Source: an uncultured Candidatus Altimarinota bacterium
GTDB taxonomy: Bacteria > Patescibacteriota > Gracilibacteria > UBA4473
Length of the DNA: 10,453 nucleotides
Assembly: GCA_938021445.1 (NCBI GenBank)
Contig: CALIGR010000172.1
Span: 1 to 10,453, forward strand
Direction: 5' to 3'
Shown here: positions 1 to 7,526 of the stretch, in pieces
Layout of the letters: each line of letters starts with the position of its first letter
How positions within the stretch are numbered: position 1 is the first letter of the stretch
Translations under genes and position numbers: made by a program
Notes under the pieces: model-generated
Told to the model about the DNA's origin: nothing
What the model saw: the letters and a program-made list of their open reading frames with translations, nothing else
Databases searched by the model: none

Positions 1-1
1 G

Positions 2-775
2 ATGAAAATAGATATCTCAATTATAAAAGAACTCAGTAAAGAAGCCGGGGAGATCGCTATGGGCTACTTTAAGAATGTTGCTATTGATTTTAAAGATTCG
101 GATAAAGATTTGTTTTCGCTCGTAACAGAAGCTGATAAATCAATTGAGAAATTTTTACGAGAGCGCCTTATTGAAAATTACCCTGACGTGGGGATAGTTG
201 GTGAAGAATTTGATGATTACAAGCCAGAGAGTGAGTATAAGTGGTATTTAGACCCGATAGATGGAACAACAAATTTTTCTCGTCACAACGAAATCTGGGG
301 AATCAGTATCGGTTTGGCATACAAGGAAAAGCCGATTTTGGGTGTGATTTATTTTCCAGTTTTTGACCAACTTTATTGGGCTGAAACTGGTACCGGCGCT
401 TTTTGTAATGAAGTGAAGTTGCAGGTTTCGAACCGAGCCATAAAGCAATCTATCTATCTTTGTGGCGCGATCTATAAATCAGGAAAACGTGTTTATCCAG
501 TAGACTTGATTCCGCATGTGGGCGCCATAAAAGCTGAGCTAGCAGCCGTCTATGGAATGATACAAATAGCGAGAGGGAGTGCCGAAATCTATTCTTCCAA
601 AACAGCTCACGCTTTTGATCTGTGTGCTGGCGCCATTATCGCTCAAGAAGCTGGGGCGAAAGTTTGTAATTTTGAAGGACGGCCATGGCATACTTCAGAT
701 TCTAATATTTTCATGACGGTGCCCAGTGTGAGCAATGAAGTTTGGTTACTGACGGAAGGGTTTAGGAAAAATTAG
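2..775 (+). CDS. Inositol-monophosphatase-family phosphatase
   Basis: This is a Mg2+-dependent sugar/inositol phosphate phosphatase of the IMPase/FBPase/CysQ superfamily, expected to act in the cytoplasm. Three family signatures are visible: Gly-Glu-Glu at residues 67-69, the metal-binding Asp-Pro-Ile-Asp-Gly-Thr-Thr-Asn-Phe at 84-92, and a C-terminal Phe-Asp-Leu-Cys-Ala-Gly around 205-210, where D206 is the usual third metal ligand. Most members have Trp-Asp at that last site; here it is Phe-Asp. The length of 257 aa is normal for the family (about 250-270), so the ATG at base 2 is probably the true start, but only one base upstream is visible and a longer N-terminus cannot be excluded. The substrate cannot be told from sequence: inositol phosphate, fructose-1,6-bisphosphate, histidinol phosphate and PAP are all hydrolysed by relatives. 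The fold is confident; the substrate is not. Confidence 0.9.
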   Translation: MKIDISIIKELSKEAGEIAMGYFKNVAIDFKDSDKDLFSLVTEADKSIEKFLRERLIENYPDVGIVGEEFDDYKPESEYKWYLDPIDGTTNFSRHNEIWGISIGLAYKEKPILGVIYFPVFDQLYWAETGTGAFCNEVKLQVSNRAIKQSIYLCGAIYKSGKRVYPVDLIPHVGAIKAELAAVYGMIQIARGSAEIYSSKTAHAFDLCAGAIIAQEAGAKVCNFEGRPWHTSDSNIFMTVPSVSNEVWLLTEGFRKN

Positions 776-790
776 TTTAAGAAAAACTAA
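767..790 (-). terminator. Weak intrinsic terminator for the HAD-like gene
   Basis: A 7-bp inverted repeat (TTAGTTT at 772-778, AAACTAA at 784-790, 5-nt loop) sits between the two convergent genes. Read on the minus strand it is followed at once by five T (bases 771 to 767), the layout of a Rho-independent terminator for the leftward gene. The stem is AT-rich and overlaps both stop codons, so it would be weak. On the plus strand no T-run follows. Confidence 0.4.
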
Positions 791-1716
791 GAGCTTGTGT
801 TTAGCCTATTCCAAATTTCTTGGTCTTCTGTTAAGCCGGTATGTTCTTTTATGGCTTGCAGTTTAACCTCTAACTGTCGTTCTCTCATTTTAATATTGTC
901 TCCTAAAACACCATCAAAATCATACAGCCAAAGTGTGTCTGAATCAGCTTCATGATTTAGTGTTGGAATTTGACTTAGATGGCTGGTCCCATTGTATTCT
1001 TGGCACATTTCCTGAAATTTTTTTGAATCTTCGGCTTCCATCTTCTGGCCTTCACGAGAGCTGGTTATCCAGACAGGATAAAATTCGATGCCGTGCCTTT
1101 CACAGACTTTTTTCATTTCATCAAGATTGGAGATTGAATCTTCTACTACGATTATTCTTTTTGGTATTTTTTCTGTATCGTCAAGATAGTACTCCACTTC
1201 GGTAAGTTTATCTTCAGCGACGATCCAATCGAAGGTCTGGGAGCCAAAGTTCGCCTGCCCTTGTTTTTTGGGGCTTTTATAAAAGTTTCTCAGCTCGCTT
1301 TTGGGGAGCACGGTTTCACTGGAGTTATTAATTACTTTGGCTACTCGAGGCCCCAATTGGCTTTTGAGCCACTTGGCTCTTTGATTTCCAGTATGAACGG
1401 AGTCGCCCTTGCTCCAGAGCATTTTTTGCCCAGGTAATACGACCAAGCTTCTTATGGTTTCTTCACTATCCTCGGCTAATAAATCTTTGTGGAGACAGTC
1501 AGACATATCGATAGCCTTCAACTTTTTTATGAGTTGGTTGGCGAAGTTGGCATAATTTGGATCTATCAGTTCCAGACCTAATCGCTTCCACAAATGCTGA
1601 GCATAGAGCTCGTAGTCCATACCGTGACTACTTTTCTCAATCTTGCCTTGTAGCGAAAATAAAATTTCAGCAATCTGAGAACGATCATCTTCTGCTGGCA
1701 TTTGGGCTTCCATCAT
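787..1716 (-). CDS. HAD-like hydrolase with motifs in permuted order
   Basis: This 309-aa protein of unknown function carries haloacid-dehalogenase (HAD) superfamily motifs in an unusual order. Residues 94-122 look like the HAD motif II region (Leu-Pro-Gly, then Leu-Trp-Ser-Lys-Gly-Asp with S102, then Gln112 and Lys115). K170 is a candidate motif III lysine. Residues 188-216 look like motif IV (Ile-Ile-Val-Val-Glu-Asp-Ser, then Asn-Leu-Asp, then His-Gly-Ile). The motif I equivalent, Asp-Phe-Asp-Gly-Val-Leu at 266-271, lies near the C-terminus instead of the N-terminus. Residues 30-90 are mostly helical in character and could be the cap. No DxD motif is seen near the N-terminus. The gene is convergent with the phosphatase (11-bp gap) and divergent from gnd. 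The start is ATG at 1716 with a second ATG next to it, no Shine-Dalgarno, and a -10 box just upstream. HAD assignment is inference from motifs; the substrate is unknown. Confidence 0.6.
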   Translation of the reverse strand: MMEAQMPAEDDRSQIAEILFSLQGKIEKSSHGMDYELYAQHLWKRLGLELIDPNYANFANQLIKKLKAIDMSDCLHKDLLAEDSEETIRSLVVLPGQKMLWSKGDSVHTGNQRAKWLKSQLGPRVAKVINNSSETVLPKSELRNFYKSPKKQGQANFGSQTFDWIVAEDKLTEVEYYLDDTEKIPKRIIVVEDSISNLDEMKKVCERHGIEFYPVWITSSREGQKMEAEDSKKFQEMCQEYNGTSHLSQIPTLNHEADSDTLWLYDFDGVLGDNIKMRERQLEVKLQAIKEHTGLTEDQEIWNRLNTSS

Positions 1717-1722
1717 TAAGTT

Positions 1723-1728
1723 ATTATA
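1723..1728 (-). promoter_or_regulatory. Consensus -10 box of a probably leaderless promoter
   Basis: The minus strand reads TATAAT here, a perfect -10 match, with only six bases between it and the ATG at 1716. Transcription would start at or within a base or two of the start codon, giving a leaderless mRNA. I see no convincing -35 box; the best is TTATGA at 18-bp spacing (3 of 6 matches). Confidence 0.5.
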
Positions 1729-1789
1729 CTGGATAATCTAAATAAATCATAACAAAATCAATTCGCGTAGTTTTTACAACAACCCTTGT

Positions 1790-1818
1790 TTGCGAGTTTT
1801 TGAAACCTTCCTTAGAAT
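1790..1818 (+). promoter_or_regulatory. Sigma70-type promoter of the gnd-zwf-pgl operon
   Basis: TTGCGA at 1790-1795 (4 of 6 to the -35 consensus) and TAGAAT at 1813-1818 (5 of 6 to the -10 consensus) are separated by exactly 17 bp. The predicted transcription start is near 1825, giving a leader of about ten bases before the gnd ATG at 1835. This placement argues against the in-frame TTG at 1790 and ATG at 1817 as start codons, because both lie inside the promoter. Confidence 0.55.
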
Positions 1819-1834
1819 GGAAACTGTAAAACAC

Positions 1835-3247
1835 ATGTCAGATAAATCACAGATCGGTCTCATCGGGTTGGCAGTAATGGGGCAAAACTTAGCACGAAAT
1901 TTAGCGCGAGCCCATAAAGTAACAGTCTATAACCGGACGACGGAAACCATGCAGGATTTTATAGGCGAGCATGGTTCTGAAAATCTAGCAGGAGAAGCAG
2001 AGCTTGAAGGCTTTGTAAACTCGCTCGAAAAACCAAGAAAAATTATCTTAATGGTTAAGGCGGGGCGAGCGGTGGATGCGGTAATTGGTTCACTCCTTCC
2101 ATTTTTGGATAAGGGAGACATTATCATTGATGGAGGGAATTCGCATTTCCCAGATACCATTAGACGAGAAAAAGAACTATCAGAAAAAGATATGAACTTC
2201 TTTGGTTGTGGGGTTAGTGGAGGAGAGGAAGGGGCACTAAACGGGCCGAGTATAATGCCGGGGGGCAGCACCAAAGTCTGGAAAGAGCTTGAGCCAATCT
2301 TGAAGAAAATCGCCGCGAAAGATTTTGAGGGGGAACCGTGTGTGACGTATATCGGGGAAAACGGAGCCGGTCACTACGTCAAAATGGTCCATAATGGAAT
2401 TGAGTACGCTGTCATGCAGATGATGGCAGAAGCTTATGACTTTTATAGATCAAACGGTCTTAGCGCTTCAGAAATTGGTAATATTTTTGAAAAATATAAT
2501 CAGGGTAAGCTGAAGTCTTTTCTCTTTGAGATTTCCGTCCCAATTTTAAGAAAAAAAGATGAGAAAGGCACGGATGAGTATTTGTTAGATCTGATTTTGG
2601 ACAAAGCGGGGCAGAAGGGCACAGGACGATGGACGGGGATTGAAGGACTAGAGCGGGGGATTGATATCTCGTGTATCCAACAAGCGGTTAATGCTCGTAT
2701 CGTCTCTAGTCGAAAAAATTACCGAGTTGAGTTAGATAAAAAGTATAAAAAGCCGTATGCCGATAAAACACTGCCCAAGGACGTGGTGAAAGAACTCGTT
2801 CCGGTCATAGAAAACGGACTCTATGCAGCCATGCTTATTGCCTACGCACAAGGCTTTGATCTACTCAGGCAAGCGGCAGAAGAGATGGAGTGGGATCTAA
2901 ACTATGCTGAAATTGCCCGGATCTGGCAGGGCGGATGTATCATCCGAGCCCAGATCCTCAAGACCCTGACCGAAGCGTTTAAAGAAGCGAATAACGCACC
3001 ATTGTGGGAGATTGAACAAATCGTTTCAGATCTGCAAGACAACTGGCTCGATCTTCGTGCAACCGTTTCACTGGGAGTCCAGGCTGGAACGCCTTTGTTT
3101 TGTCTTGGGGCCGCTTTAGCCAGTTTTGAAGCGATGAGTGACGCTCGTGGCTCGGCGAATTTTATCCAAGGACTAAGAGACTCATTTGGGGCTCATACTT
3201 ATAAACGGATAGATCAAGACGGTATATTTCATACTGAGTGGTCATAA
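1835..3247 (+). CDS. gnd: 6-phosphogluconate dehydrogenase, decarboxylating
   Basis: Oxidises and decarboxylates 6-phosphogluconate to ribulose-5-phosphate, the last step of the oxidative pentose phosphate branch, in the cytoplasm. The Rossmann motif Gly-Leu-Ala-Val-Met-Gly is at residues 11-16 and Asn-Arg-Thr at 33-35, the pattern of NADP-using enzymes. The substrate-binding signature (Ser-Gly-Gly-Glu-Glu-Gly, then Gly-Pro-Ser-Ile-Met-Pro-Gly-Gly) spans 128-144. The catalytic K183 and E190 fall at the same numbers as in classical enzymes. The C-terminal Phe-Gly-Ala-His-Thr-Tyr and Phe-His-x-x-Trp motifs are intact. From this ATG the protein is 470 aa, matching the long enterobacterial/eukaryotic type (about 468 aa). 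The frame stays open to a TTG at 1790, but that region holds the promoter. No Shine-Dalgarno is seen. It is first in an operon with zwf 13 bp downstream. Confidence 0.97.
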   Translation: MSDKSQIGLIGLAVMGQNLARNLARAHKVTVYNRTTETMQDFIGEHGSENLAGEAELEGFVNSLEKPRKIILMVKAGRAVDAVIGSLLPFLDKGDIIIDGGNSHFPDTIRREKELSEKDMNFFGCGVSGGEEGALNGPSIMPGGSTKVWKELEPILKKIAAKDFEGEPCVTYIGENGAGHYVKMVHNGIEYAVMQMMAEAYDFYRSNGLSASEIGNIFEKYNQGKLKSFLFEISVPILRKKDEKGTDEYLLDLILDKAGQKGTGRWTGIEGLERGIDISCIQQAVNARIVSSRKNYRVELDKKYKKPYADKTLPKDVVKELVPVIENGLYAAMLIAYAQGFDLLRQAAEEMEWDLNYAEIARIWQGGCIIRAQILKTLTEAFKEANNAPLWEIEQIVSDLQDNWLDLRATVSLGVQAGTPLFCLGAALASFEAMSDARGSANFIQGLRDSFGAHTYKRIDQDGIFHTEWS

Positions 3248-3260
3248 TGAGAAAATTATC

Positions 3261-4712
3261 ATGAAAAAAGCAGATTTTAATACTATTTTTCGGATTAGGG
3301 ACCCTTTTGTTTTTACTGTGTTTGGGGCTTCTGGGGATCTAGCACAGCTTAAAATTTTTCCAGCGCTTTTTGCACTCGCCGAGCAGAAACGTTTTCCTGA
3401 AAAATTAGCGATCATTGGGTATGCTCGTTCAAAAATAGAGACGGCTGAATTTAGAACTATTTTTGCTGACTCGGTGAAGAAATATTATCACGGAACCTGG
3501 GGAGCATATCAAGATGAAATACTAGAAGAGCTCCTCAGTTCAGTTCATTATTTTTCAGGGCAGTATGATCAAGTTGATGATTTCTCAGGCTACAAAAAAT
3601 TTATAGAAGTACTGGGGTTTGAGTCGAAAGAAACGGTTCATATTGCTTATTTTTCAGTGCCACCGTTTGTGGTAGAATCAATAACTTTAGGACTAGCAGA
3701 AGTATTTGAACCACAGGAGAATGATTTAAGATTGATTTTAGAGAAGCCTTTTGGAGAAGACGAAAAGAGTGCATCGGCTTTGTTTAACGTACTGCACAAA
3801 AACTATAAAAATCAGCAGCTCTATTTCTTGGATCACTATCTTGGGAAAAAAGCCGTGAGAAGCTTGATCCCATTGCGGCATATGAATCGGATCTTAAATA
3901 CGATGCTCAAAGGGAAAGAAATTGCGAGTATCCAGATATCCGCTCTTGAGCCAATGGGCGTGGGCGATCGAGTTGGGTATTTTGATGAAGTGGGGACGAT
4001 CAAAGATGTGGTGCAATCTCACTTACTTCAGATTTTAGCGATGACGACTATGTCGATCCCAGTCGACGCTTCCGCCGAAAGAGTCCAGGAAGAGCGAGCG
4101 GCAATACTTGAGGCGTTAGAGTTTCGTCCAGAGAAGAAAAATATCTCACTCGGGCAGTATGAAGCGTATAAATCGGAAGACCCAAAAGTAAGCAACTCTG
4201 ATACTGAAACTTTTGCAGCCGCAAAACTCTTTATTAATCGAGAGAGTTGGTACGATGTTCCAATTTTTCTTCGAACTGGAAAAAAACTGCACGAGAAGCA
4301 TACATATCTAGTAGTTGAGCTTAAGAAATTTAAGTTTCAAGGTGAAGACGAAGAACCTAACAGAGTGATTATCGAATTTTATCCAACTGAATCGATACAA
4401 ATTCGGTTACTCGATGAGGATGGGGCAACACTTCGTCATGGAGAAATTGCAGCAAGTGAGTCGATTGCGTGTTTTGGGGACTACTGTTTGCCGGAGCATG
4501 GTCTATTACTATTAGATGTTATACGAGGGGATAATCGGTACTTCTTGTCTCAATCGGAGATTATTGCCTCTTGGCGAATAACCGATCAAGTAATAAATTT
4601 TATAGCTTCTGAAAATCTAAAACCAGAAATATATAAAACTGGAACTGAAGGACCAAATTCTCAACATGACTTAATGGAGGGCACTAAATTTAAATGGTAT
4701 GACAATCACTAG
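3261..4712 (+). CDS. zwf: Glucose-6-phosphate 1-dehydrogenase
   Basis: Oxidises glucose-6-phosphate to 6-phosphogluconolactone, the entry step of the oxidative pentose phosphate branch, normally making NADPH. The 483-aa length is standard. Gly-Ala-Ser-Gly-Asp-Leu-Ala at residues 22-28 is the nucleotide-binding motif. Glu-Lys-Pro-Phe-Gly (161-165), Asp-His-Tyr-Leu-Gly-Lys (191-196) and H254 in Gln-Ser-His-Leu-Leu-Gln supply the expected substrate-binding and catalytic residues, and a Leu-Arg-Thr-Gly-Lys motif follows later. The flanks of the active-site signature diverge: the usual Arg-Ile before Asp-His is Phe-Leu, the Glu after the motif is Lys, and the usual Gly-Ala-Leu-Arg-Asp is Gly-Thr-Ile-Lys-Asp. 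All core catalytic residues remain, so it should be active. It lies 13 bp after gnd without a clear ribosome binding site, and its 3' end overlaps pgl, suggesting translational coupling. Confidence 0.96.
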   Translation: MKKADFNTIFRIRDPFVFTVFGASGDLAQLKIFPALFALAEQKRFPEKLAIIGYARSKIETAEFRTIFADSVKKYYHGTWGAYQDEILEELLSSVHYFSGQYDQVDDFSGYKKFIEVLGFESKETVHIAYFSVPPFVVESITLGLAEVFEPQENDLRLILEKPFGEDEKSASALFNVLHKNYKNQQLYFLDHYLGKKAVRSLIPLRHMNRILNTMLKGKEIASIQISALEPMGVGDRVGYFDEVGTIKDVVQSHLLQILAMTTMSIPVDASAERVQEERAAILEALEFRPEKKNISLGQYEAYKSEDPKVSNSDTETFAAAKLFINRESWYDVPIFLRTGKKLHEKHTYLVVELKKFKFQGEDEEPNRVIIEFYPTESIQIRLLDEDGATLRHGEIAASESIACFGDYCLPEHGLLLLDVIRGDNRYFLSQSEIIASWRITDQVINFIASENLKPEIYKTGTEGPNSQHDLMEGTKFKWYDNH

Positions 4713-5364
4713 CACACCCATGGCTGATATAAAAACAGTTAAGAACGAATCTGAGTTTTGGGACCAGTCGGTTCAAGTTTTTAAAACCTTGAAACCAAAT
4801 CGAATAGCCCTTAGTGGCGGAAGTTCAGCCGATATTATAGATCATCTAAAGAAAGCCAATTTTGATTTTGATAGTGTGCGTATTTTTCAGACAGACGAAC
4901 GTTTTGTCTTGAATGACGATGAAAACTCAAATACAAAATTATTACGGTCTAAGTTGGAAAATTCAAAATATCAGAATTGTTTTTTTCCTATATTAGAGAC
5001 CCCAGAAGCAAGTGTGGAGAAATATGAGGATCAGTTGATTGAAGACGATGCAGGTTTTTTGTTTGATATGACGGTTTTAGGTATCGGCCCAGATGGACAC
5101 ACGGCTTCTATTTTTCCCAATTCAAAACCCAATGAAGAAAAACTTGTAGACTTGACTGAAACTGAAGAGTTTGCGATTAAGAAAAGACTAACACTGACGT
5201 TTAACGCGCTGAAGAAATCTAAGCAAATAATAGTCTTAATGAAGGGCAAAAATAAGCGTGAAATTTTTGAGAAAATAACTGACTCGGAAACCGATCCTGA
5301 AAAATTTCCAGCCCGAACGCTCCTCGATTGGGACAACGTCACTATTCTTTTTGCGGATGTCTGA
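4699..5364 (+). CDS. pgl: 6-phosphogluconolactonase
   Basis: Hydrolyses 6-phosphogluconolactone to 6-phosphogluconate, linking Zwf and Gnd. The protein belongs to the glucosamine-6-phosphate isomerase/6PGL family: Ser-Gly-Gly-Ser-Ser at residues 39-43 (phosphate binding), Thr-Asp-Glu-Arg at 65-68, Ser-Asn at 77-78, and Gly-Ile-Gly-Pro-Asp-Gly-His-Thr-Ala-Ser at 128-137, with H134 as the likely catalytic histidine. The last motif and the operon with zwf and gnd favour 6PGL over NagB. At 221 aa it is slightly short for the DevB type. The start is uncertain: ATG 4699 overlaps zwf by 14 bases, while ATG 4720 would give 214 aa and no overlap. A GGAGG at 4676-4680 lies too far from either to decide. 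Its 3' end overlaps the next gene by 8 bases. Confidence 0.94.
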   Translation: MTITSTPMADIKTVKNESEFWDQSVQVFKTLKPNRIALSGGSSADIIDHLKKANFDFDSVRIFQTDERFVLNDDENSNTKLLRSKLENSKYQNCFFPILETPEASVEKYEDQLIEDDAGFLFDMTVLGIGPDGHTASIFPNSKPNEEKLVDLTETEEFAIKKRLTLTFNALKKSKQIIVLMKGKNKREIFEKITDSETDPEKFPARTLLDWDNVTILFADV

Positions 5365-6049
5365 TCTTAGTTTTCCCTACACAATTCGTCGCTCAGCACG
5401 AGCCAAAAACATAAGAGTCAGTATAAAAAATAATACAGAAGTTATTTTAGTTTTACCCAAATTCGTCCCAGAGTTTTTAGGTCTGCAGTTTTTAAAAGCA
5501 CAAAAAAAGTGGATTCAAAAGCATTTAGTTCCAGTTAGTAATTATCAAGAGCCCACTAAGAAAACTTATAAAACAGGCACAAAAATACAGTTGTTTGGAA
5601 AAAAGAATTTAAAGTTGCAATTAATACCATCGAGTAAATCTAGTTATGATTTAGAACCTCCTATTTTAAAGCTATATCTCAAGGATACGAACGACCAAAA
5701 TGAGATTAAACTGAGATTGACTGATTTTTATAAAAGCATTACAGAAGTGACACTGTATGATCGGGTGGATCGTTTTTGTGCGGATTTAGGACTTAACTAC
5801 AACCGAATCTGTCTTAAAAATAATAAGACCAACTGGGGGAGCTGCTCAAGCAAAAAAAACTTAAATTTTAATTGGCGAATTATCATGGCACCGGTTGAGA
5901 TTATTGACTATCTCGTTATCCACGAGGTGTGTCATCTGAAGCAGATGAATCACTCATCCAAATTTTGGAACTTAGTTGAGAGCTTAGACCCAAATTTTAA
6001 AGCGCACAAAAAATGGCTGAGGGAAAACGGTAAAAATCTGGTACTGTAG
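5357..6049 (+). CDS. YgjP-type zinc metallopeptidase (DUF45/M48-like)
   Basis: A 230-aa predicted zinc-dependent protease of the YgjP/DUF45 family, whose physiological substrate is generally unknown. The zinc motif His-Glu-Val-Cys-His is at residues 189-193, with a third histidine ligand likely H199 in Met-Asn-His-Ser. The family signature Trp-Gly-Ser-Cys-Ser-Ser-Lys is near 160-166, followed by Leu-Asn-Phe-Asn-Trp-Arg. The N-terminal half is basic and lysine-rich with no signal peptide or membrane segment, so it is probably cytoplasmic. The chosen ATG overlaps the pgl stop by 8 bases; an in-frame TTG two codons earlier is less likely. It is the last gene of the pentose phosphate operon by position, although no known link joins this family to that pathway. 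It is convergent with gatA. Confidence 0.9.
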   Translation: MSDLSFPYTIRRSARAKNIRVSIKNNTEVILVLPKFVPEFLGLQFLKAQKKWIQKHLVPVSNYQEPTKKTYKTGTKIQLFGKKNLKLQLIPSSKSSYDLEPPILKLYLKDTNDQNEIKLRLTDFYKSITEVTLYDRVDRFCADLGLNYNRICLKNNKTNWGSCSSKKNLNFNWRIIMAPVEIIDYLVIHEVCHLKQMNHSSKFWNLVESLDPNFKAHKKWLRENGKNLVL

Positions 6050-6050
6050 T

Positions 6051-6069
6051 GAACGAGCTGTACTCGTTC
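6051..6069. terminator. Hairpin between convergent operons
   Basis: A perfect 7-bp inverted repeat (GAACGAG at 6051-6057, CTCGTTC at 6063-6069) with a 5-nt loop fills most of the 27-bp gap between the metallopeptidase and gatA stop codons. Its position suggests a shared, bidirectional 3'-end or terminator structure. No T-run follows on either strand, so it does not meet the usual intrinsic terminator pattern. Confidence 0.4.
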
Positions 6070-6076
6070 GACTCGG

Positions 6077-7522
6077 CTAGGGGTTGTGTACCGCGTTGTA
6101 GATCTGGTTTCCGATCTGAAGCGCTCGTTCTTCGGTGTAAGCCGGGCAGAGGATTTGCGGGCCGATAGGAAGCTTGTCTTTACTAAAGCCAACGGGGAAA
6201 GAGATTCCACAGATTCCGGCTAAACTAGCGGGAATGGTAAAGGCGTCTTCAAGGTAAGCCAGAAGAGGATCTCCGTCATTTTTTCCAATTTTAAAAGCCG
6301 GAGTTGGCGCGGCTGGGCAAAGGATAGCGTCTACTTTTTCAAAAGCGTTATCAAAGTCTTGCTTAATAAGCGTTCTGACTTTTTGGGCTTTTCGGTAATA
6401 GGCGTCATAGTACCCAGCAGAAAGGGCGTAGGTCCCAATTAGGATTCTCCGTTTTACTTCATCACCCAGGCCTTCTTCTCTCGTACTGCTATAAATTTCT
6501 TCAAGAGATTCTTTTTCTGTTCCTAAGTGTCCAAACCGTATGCCGTCGTAGCGAGACATATTGGCAGAGATTTCAGAAGGGGCGATGATGTAGTAAGCCG
6601 AGATAGCGTACTTGGTATGGGGAAGTGAAATATCGACGACTTTCCCACCTAAGTTTTCAATGATCGCTTTTGTTGAGTCTATAATGCTTACAACTTCAGG
6701 ATTAATCCCATCGGTGAAGTACTCTTTTGGAATTCCAAAAGTCATCCCAGATATAGAATCCCCCAAGTTTTTTAAGTAATCGGGGACGGCTTGTTCTGGA
6801 GTTGTACTGTCTTTTGGGTCTTTTCCGGCGATGATTTGAAGCATTCTAGCACAGTCCTCGGGGGTTTTTGCAATAGGACCAACGGTATCAAGACTTGAGG
6901 CCATCGGCATACATCCCCAGCGCGAAACTCGTCCGTAGGAGACCTTGAGTCCACTGACCCCACAAAAGCTCGCTGGCTGACGAATAGAACCACCGGTATC
7001 GGTTCCAATTGACCCAGCACAAAAGTGAGCGGCTACACTTGCAGCAGAGCCTCCTGAACTCCCTCCTGGGACGCAAGTGGGATCGATTGGATTTTTGGTG
7101 ACTCCGAAAGCTGAAGACTCTGTACTTCCTCCCATAGTAAATTCATCCGTATTTACTTTTCCCAGTAAAACACATCCAGCGGATTCCAGTTTGTCCCAAA
7201 CAGTAGCATTGTAGGGAGGTGTGAAATTTTTAAGGATATTTGAGGCCGCGGTTGTGGTTATGCCTTTCGTACAAACCACGTCTTTGAGAGAAATCGGGAT
7301 TCCATCCAGATCAGATAACGCTTGGCCAGCCTTGATCCGGCTGTCGCTCGCATCAGCCATTTCTCGGGCTCGATCAAATGTGGTGGTGAGAAAAACATTG
7401 AGATCTTCATTTCTAGACTCAATTTCATCAATGTACGCCTCAGTCAGTTCACGAGAGGTGATTTCTTGAGATTGTAGTTTCGAAACCAGCTCAGATAAAG
7501 AGTATTCTATAAGTTTAGACAT
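6077..7522 (-). CDS. gatA: Asp-tRNA(Asn)/Glu-tRNA(Gln) amidotransferase subunit A
   Basis: GatA is the glutaminase subunit of the GatCAB complex. It releases ammonia from glutamine or asparagine, which GatB uses to convert misacylated Glu-tRNA(Gln) or Asp-tRNA(Asn) to the amide form. The protein is an amidase-signature enzyme with the Ser-cisSer-Lys triad visible at K80, S155 and S179, one residue offset from the numbering I recall for Staphylococcus aureus GatA. The Gly-Gly-Ser-Ser-Gly-Gly-Ser core is at 153-159 and a Tyr-Asp-Gly-Ile-Arg-Phe-Gly substrate-pocket motif follows later. The 481-aa length is typical. I chose ATG 7522 because it gives the usual Met-Ser-Lys-Leu start four bases after the gatC stop; the frame stays open 14 codons further, inside gatC. 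No Shine-Dalgarno precedes it, so coupling to gatC is likely. gatB must lie elsewhere. Confidence 0.96.
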   Translation of the reverse strand: MSKLIEYSLSELVSKLQSQEITSRELTEAYIDEIESRNEDLNVFLTTTFDRAREMADASDSRIKAGQALSDLDGIPISLKDVVCTKGITTTAASNILKNFTPPYNATVWDKLESAGCVLLGKVNTDEFTMGGSTESSAFGVTKNPIDPTCVPGGSSGGSAASVAAHFCAGSIGTDTGGSIRQPASFCGVSGLKVSYGRVSRWGCMPMASSLDTVGPIAKTPEDCARMLQIIAGKDPKDSTTPEQAVPDYLKNLGDSISGMTFGIPKEYFTDGINPEVVSIIDSTKAIIENLGGKVVDISLPHTKYAISAYYIIAPSEISANMSRYDGIRFGHLGTEKESLEEIYSSTREEGLGDEVKRRILIGTYALSAGYYDAYYRKAQKVRTLIKQDFDNAFEKVDAILCPAAPTPAFKIGKNDGDPLLAYLEDAFTIPASLAGICGISFPVGFSKDKLPIGPQILCPAYTEERALQIGNQIYNAVHNP

Positions 7523-7526
7523 TTTT

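Noticed and set aside
933..1205. Plus-strand open frame of about 90 codons inside the HAD-like gene
   Set aside because: It lies wholly antisense to a motif-bearing protein, its translation has no recognisable domain, and it has no promoter or ribosome site of its own.
1790..1834. N-terminal extension of Gnd from a TTG start
   Set aside because: The extension covers a good promoter (TTGCGA, 17 bp, TAGAAT) and the protein from ATG 1835 matches family length and catalytic residue numbering exactly.
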